Of a stretch of 64,000 bases of DNA, positions 62,520 to 64,000 are shown one piece after another. The notes beneath the pieces are model-generated. The model did not search any database. It was not told the origin of the DNA and saw nothing but the letters and a program-made list of their open reading frames with translations. The DNA comes from Chitinophagaceae bacterium (GTDB taxonomy: Bacteria; Bacteroidota; Bacteroidia; Chitinophagales; Chitinophagaceae): positions 1 to 64,000 of the forward strand of contig JADKJI010000032.1 of the NCBI GenBank assembly GCA_016721085.1, written 5' to 3'. Both the position numbers and the translations under genes were made by a program. Every line of letters starts with the position of its first letter. Position 1 is the stretch's first letter.

Positions 62520-64000
62520 ATGATCGGTTTTATTTCCAAAATTTTCGGGGGTAGCAAGTCGGATAAAGACATCAAGACGATTGAGCCCATTATCAAGCAA
62601 ATCAATAAACATTTCGATTCGTATAAGTCCATCAGTAATGATGCCCTTAGAGGTAAGACGGCCGAATTCAGAGCCCGAATAAAAGAACACCTGAAAGGCA
62701 TCGATGATGAAATCGCCGCTTTAGGAAAAGAAGCCGATGACTTACCCTTCAGCGATATCAATGGCAAGGATGTCATCTATCAAAATATTGATGCCCTTAA
62801 AAAAGATCGTGATAAGAAGATTGAAGAAGCATTAAAAGAAATTCTTCCTGAAGCATTCGCTGTAGTAAAAGAAACTGCGCGCCGTTTCAAAGAGAATGCA
62901 ACTCTAGAATCATCAGTAACAGATCTGGATCGTGAATTCTCTATAAAGAAGCCTTATGTAAAAATAGAAGGTGATAAGACCATCTTCGCCAACAACTGGC
63001 CAGCAGGCGGTAATATCGTAACCTGGAACATGGTACACTACGATGTACAGCTTATTGGTGGTACCGTTTTACATGAAGGAAAGATTTCAGAAATGGCAAC
63101 GGGTGAAGGTAAGACCCTCGTGTCTACTCTCCCAGCCTATCTCAATGCCCTCGCTGGTGAAGGCGTACATATCGTAACCGTGAACGACTATCTCGCCAAA
63201 AGGGATAGTGAGTGGAACGGTCCTTTGTTCGAATGGCTCGGTCTTCGTGTAGACTGTATCGATAAACACCAACCCAATAGTGAAGATCGCCGAAAAGCTT
63301 ATTTCGCCGATATCACTTATGGTACCAATAACGAATTCGGTTTCGACTATCTCCGTGATAACATGGTTCATAATCCGGAAGAAATGGTACAACGCAAACA
63401 CCATTTCGCGATGGTGGATGAGGTGGATAGCGTATTAATCGATGATGCGCGTACGCCATTAATCATTTCTGGTCCAGTACCAAAAGGTGATGAACAATCG
63501 TATCATCTGTTGAAAGACAGGGTGCATAAGCTGGTTGAAGTACAAAAACAGGTTACCAATAAATATCTGATCGACGCAAAGAAAAAATTCAGTGAAGGTG
63601 ATGATGATCCGAAGAGTGGTGGTTTGTCACTGATGCGCGCATTCAGAGGTCTTCCAAAAAACAGTGCCCTTATCAAATTCCTAAGTGAATCAGGTGTTAG
63701 GGTGAAACTTCAAAAAGCAGAGAACTACTACCTGAGCGATCAGCAAAAGGAAATGCCGAAGGTGGATGAAGAACTGTACTTCCACATTGATGAGAAAAAC
63801 AATCAGGTGGAATTGACCGATAAAGGTATTCAGACGATCACCAAATCTGGCGAAGACCCAGACTTCTTCGTGTTACCTGATATCGGTGTTCAATTAGCAG
63901 AGATCGACAAGAGCACCACTTTAACAGCAGAAGACAGATTACAACAGAAAGAAGCTTTATTAACTGAATATACAGTTAAGGCCGACCGTATACATACCGT
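62520..64000 (+). CDS. secA: Preprotein translocase ATPase SecA, 3' end beyond window
   Basis: 493 codons are present and open to the window edge. ATG 62520 reads MIGFISKIFGGSKSDKDIKTI. GGTVLHEGKISEMATGEGKT (Walker A, GEGKT at about 195-199) and YLAKRD, FGFDYLRDNMV, HFAMVDEVDSVLIDDARTPLIISGP (DEVDS near 300) define nucleotide-binding domain 1. The long segment after LIISGP (about residues 320-490), with KSGGLSLMRAFRGLPKNSALIKFL, is the preprotein cross-linking domain with the insertion typical of Bacteroidota, where SecA has about 1,100 residues. It drives export through SecYEG. Confidence 0.97.
   Translation, partial: MIGFISKIFGGSKSDKDIKTIEPIIKQINKHFDSYKSISNDALRGKTAEFRARIKEHLKGIDDEIAALGKEADDLPFSDINGKDVIYQNIDALKKDRDKKIEEALKEILPEAFAVVKETARRFKENATLESSVTDLDREFSIKKPYVKIEGDKTIFANNWPAGGNIVTWNMVHYDVQLIGGTVLHEGKISEMATGEGKTLVSTLPAYLNALAGEGVHIVTVNDYLAKRDSEWNGPLFEWLGLRVDCIDKHQPNSEDRRKAYFADITYGTNNEFGFDYLRDNMVHNPEEMVQRKHHFAMVDEVDSVLIDDARTPLIISGPVPKGDEQSYHLLKDRVHKLVEVQKQVTNKYLIDAKKKFSEGDDDPKSGGLSLMRAFRGLPKNSALIKFLSESGVRVKLQKAENYYLSDQQKEMPKVDEELYFHIDEKNNQVELTDKGIQTITKSGEDPDFFVLPDIGVQLAEIDKSTTLTAEDRLQQKEALLTEYTVKADRIHT

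Overview
The window reads as chromosomal DNA from a member of the Bacteroidota, most likely the Chitinophagaceae or a close relative. Reasons: a Bacteroidota-type division and wall cluster with an unusually long FtsZ; a secreted protein ending in a type IX secretion (type B) sorting domain; SusC-like plug sequence; a fused E1 alpha/beta dehydrogenase; TPR-containing histidine kinases; and several start sites preceded by the Bacteroidota -7 element TAnnTTTG. Placement below phylum level is inference. I saw no tRNA, rRNA, CRISPR array, transposase, phage module or plasmid function.

Layout. 1-8.1 kb: a decayed lipoprotein-like gene, a heptosyltransferase-family glycosyltransferase with a 14-base poly-G run in its 3' end, an MFS gene broken by an in-frame stop, DedA, a dicarboxylate/amino-acid symporter, an APC permease, an orphan small protein and a YebC-family protein. 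8.6-14.3 kb: three large secreted surface proteins (tail-fibre/S74, YadA-head-like, Kelch-like), the middle one heavily frameshifted at its 3' half. 15.3-18.2 kb: a response regulator and TPR histidine kinase pair. 18.3-23.4 kb: small metabolic genes, fused E1 dehydrogenase, two tandem DUF1573 proteins. 23.7-40.8 kb: a complete dcw cluster on the minus strand in the order mraZ, rsmH, ftsL, ftsI, murE, mraY, murD, ftsW, murG, murC, ftsQ, ftsA, ftsZ. 41-48.3 kb: queA, an orphan histidine kinase, yqgE, an MFS transporter, atpC and atpD. 49-62.2 kb: a VIT/vWA/SusC-plug/DUF2135 mosaic protein, an ECF42-like sigma factor with its DGPF partner, a GNAT-like protein, dnaX, the E2 dehydrogenase subunit and an NHL-repeat type IX cargo protein. 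62.5 kb to the end: secA, running off the window.

The dcw genes make lipid II precursors (MurC, D, E, MraY, MurG), flip or polymerise and cross-link them (FtsW, FtsI) and build the divisome (FtsL, Q, A, Z); a terminator follows ftsZ. The DNPR motif in MurE points to meso-diaminopimelate in the stem peptide. E1 and E2 parts of a 2-oxoacid dehydrogenase complex lie 35 kb apart.

The most unusual content lies between genes. Nearly every gap outside the dcw cluster is a mosaic of several palindromic repeat families: a CGCAGAGACGC palindrome (about ten copies), a 47-base double hairpin with compensatory changes in its first stem (six copies), GGGAGTC/GACTCCC inverted repeats that enclose those hairpins, a TCCCGACGCGTCGGGA palindrome, and AAATTTGAAA tracts. 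Several accessory genes carry frameshifts or stops while the core genes are intact; I cannot tell genuine decay from sequencing error from this sequence alone.
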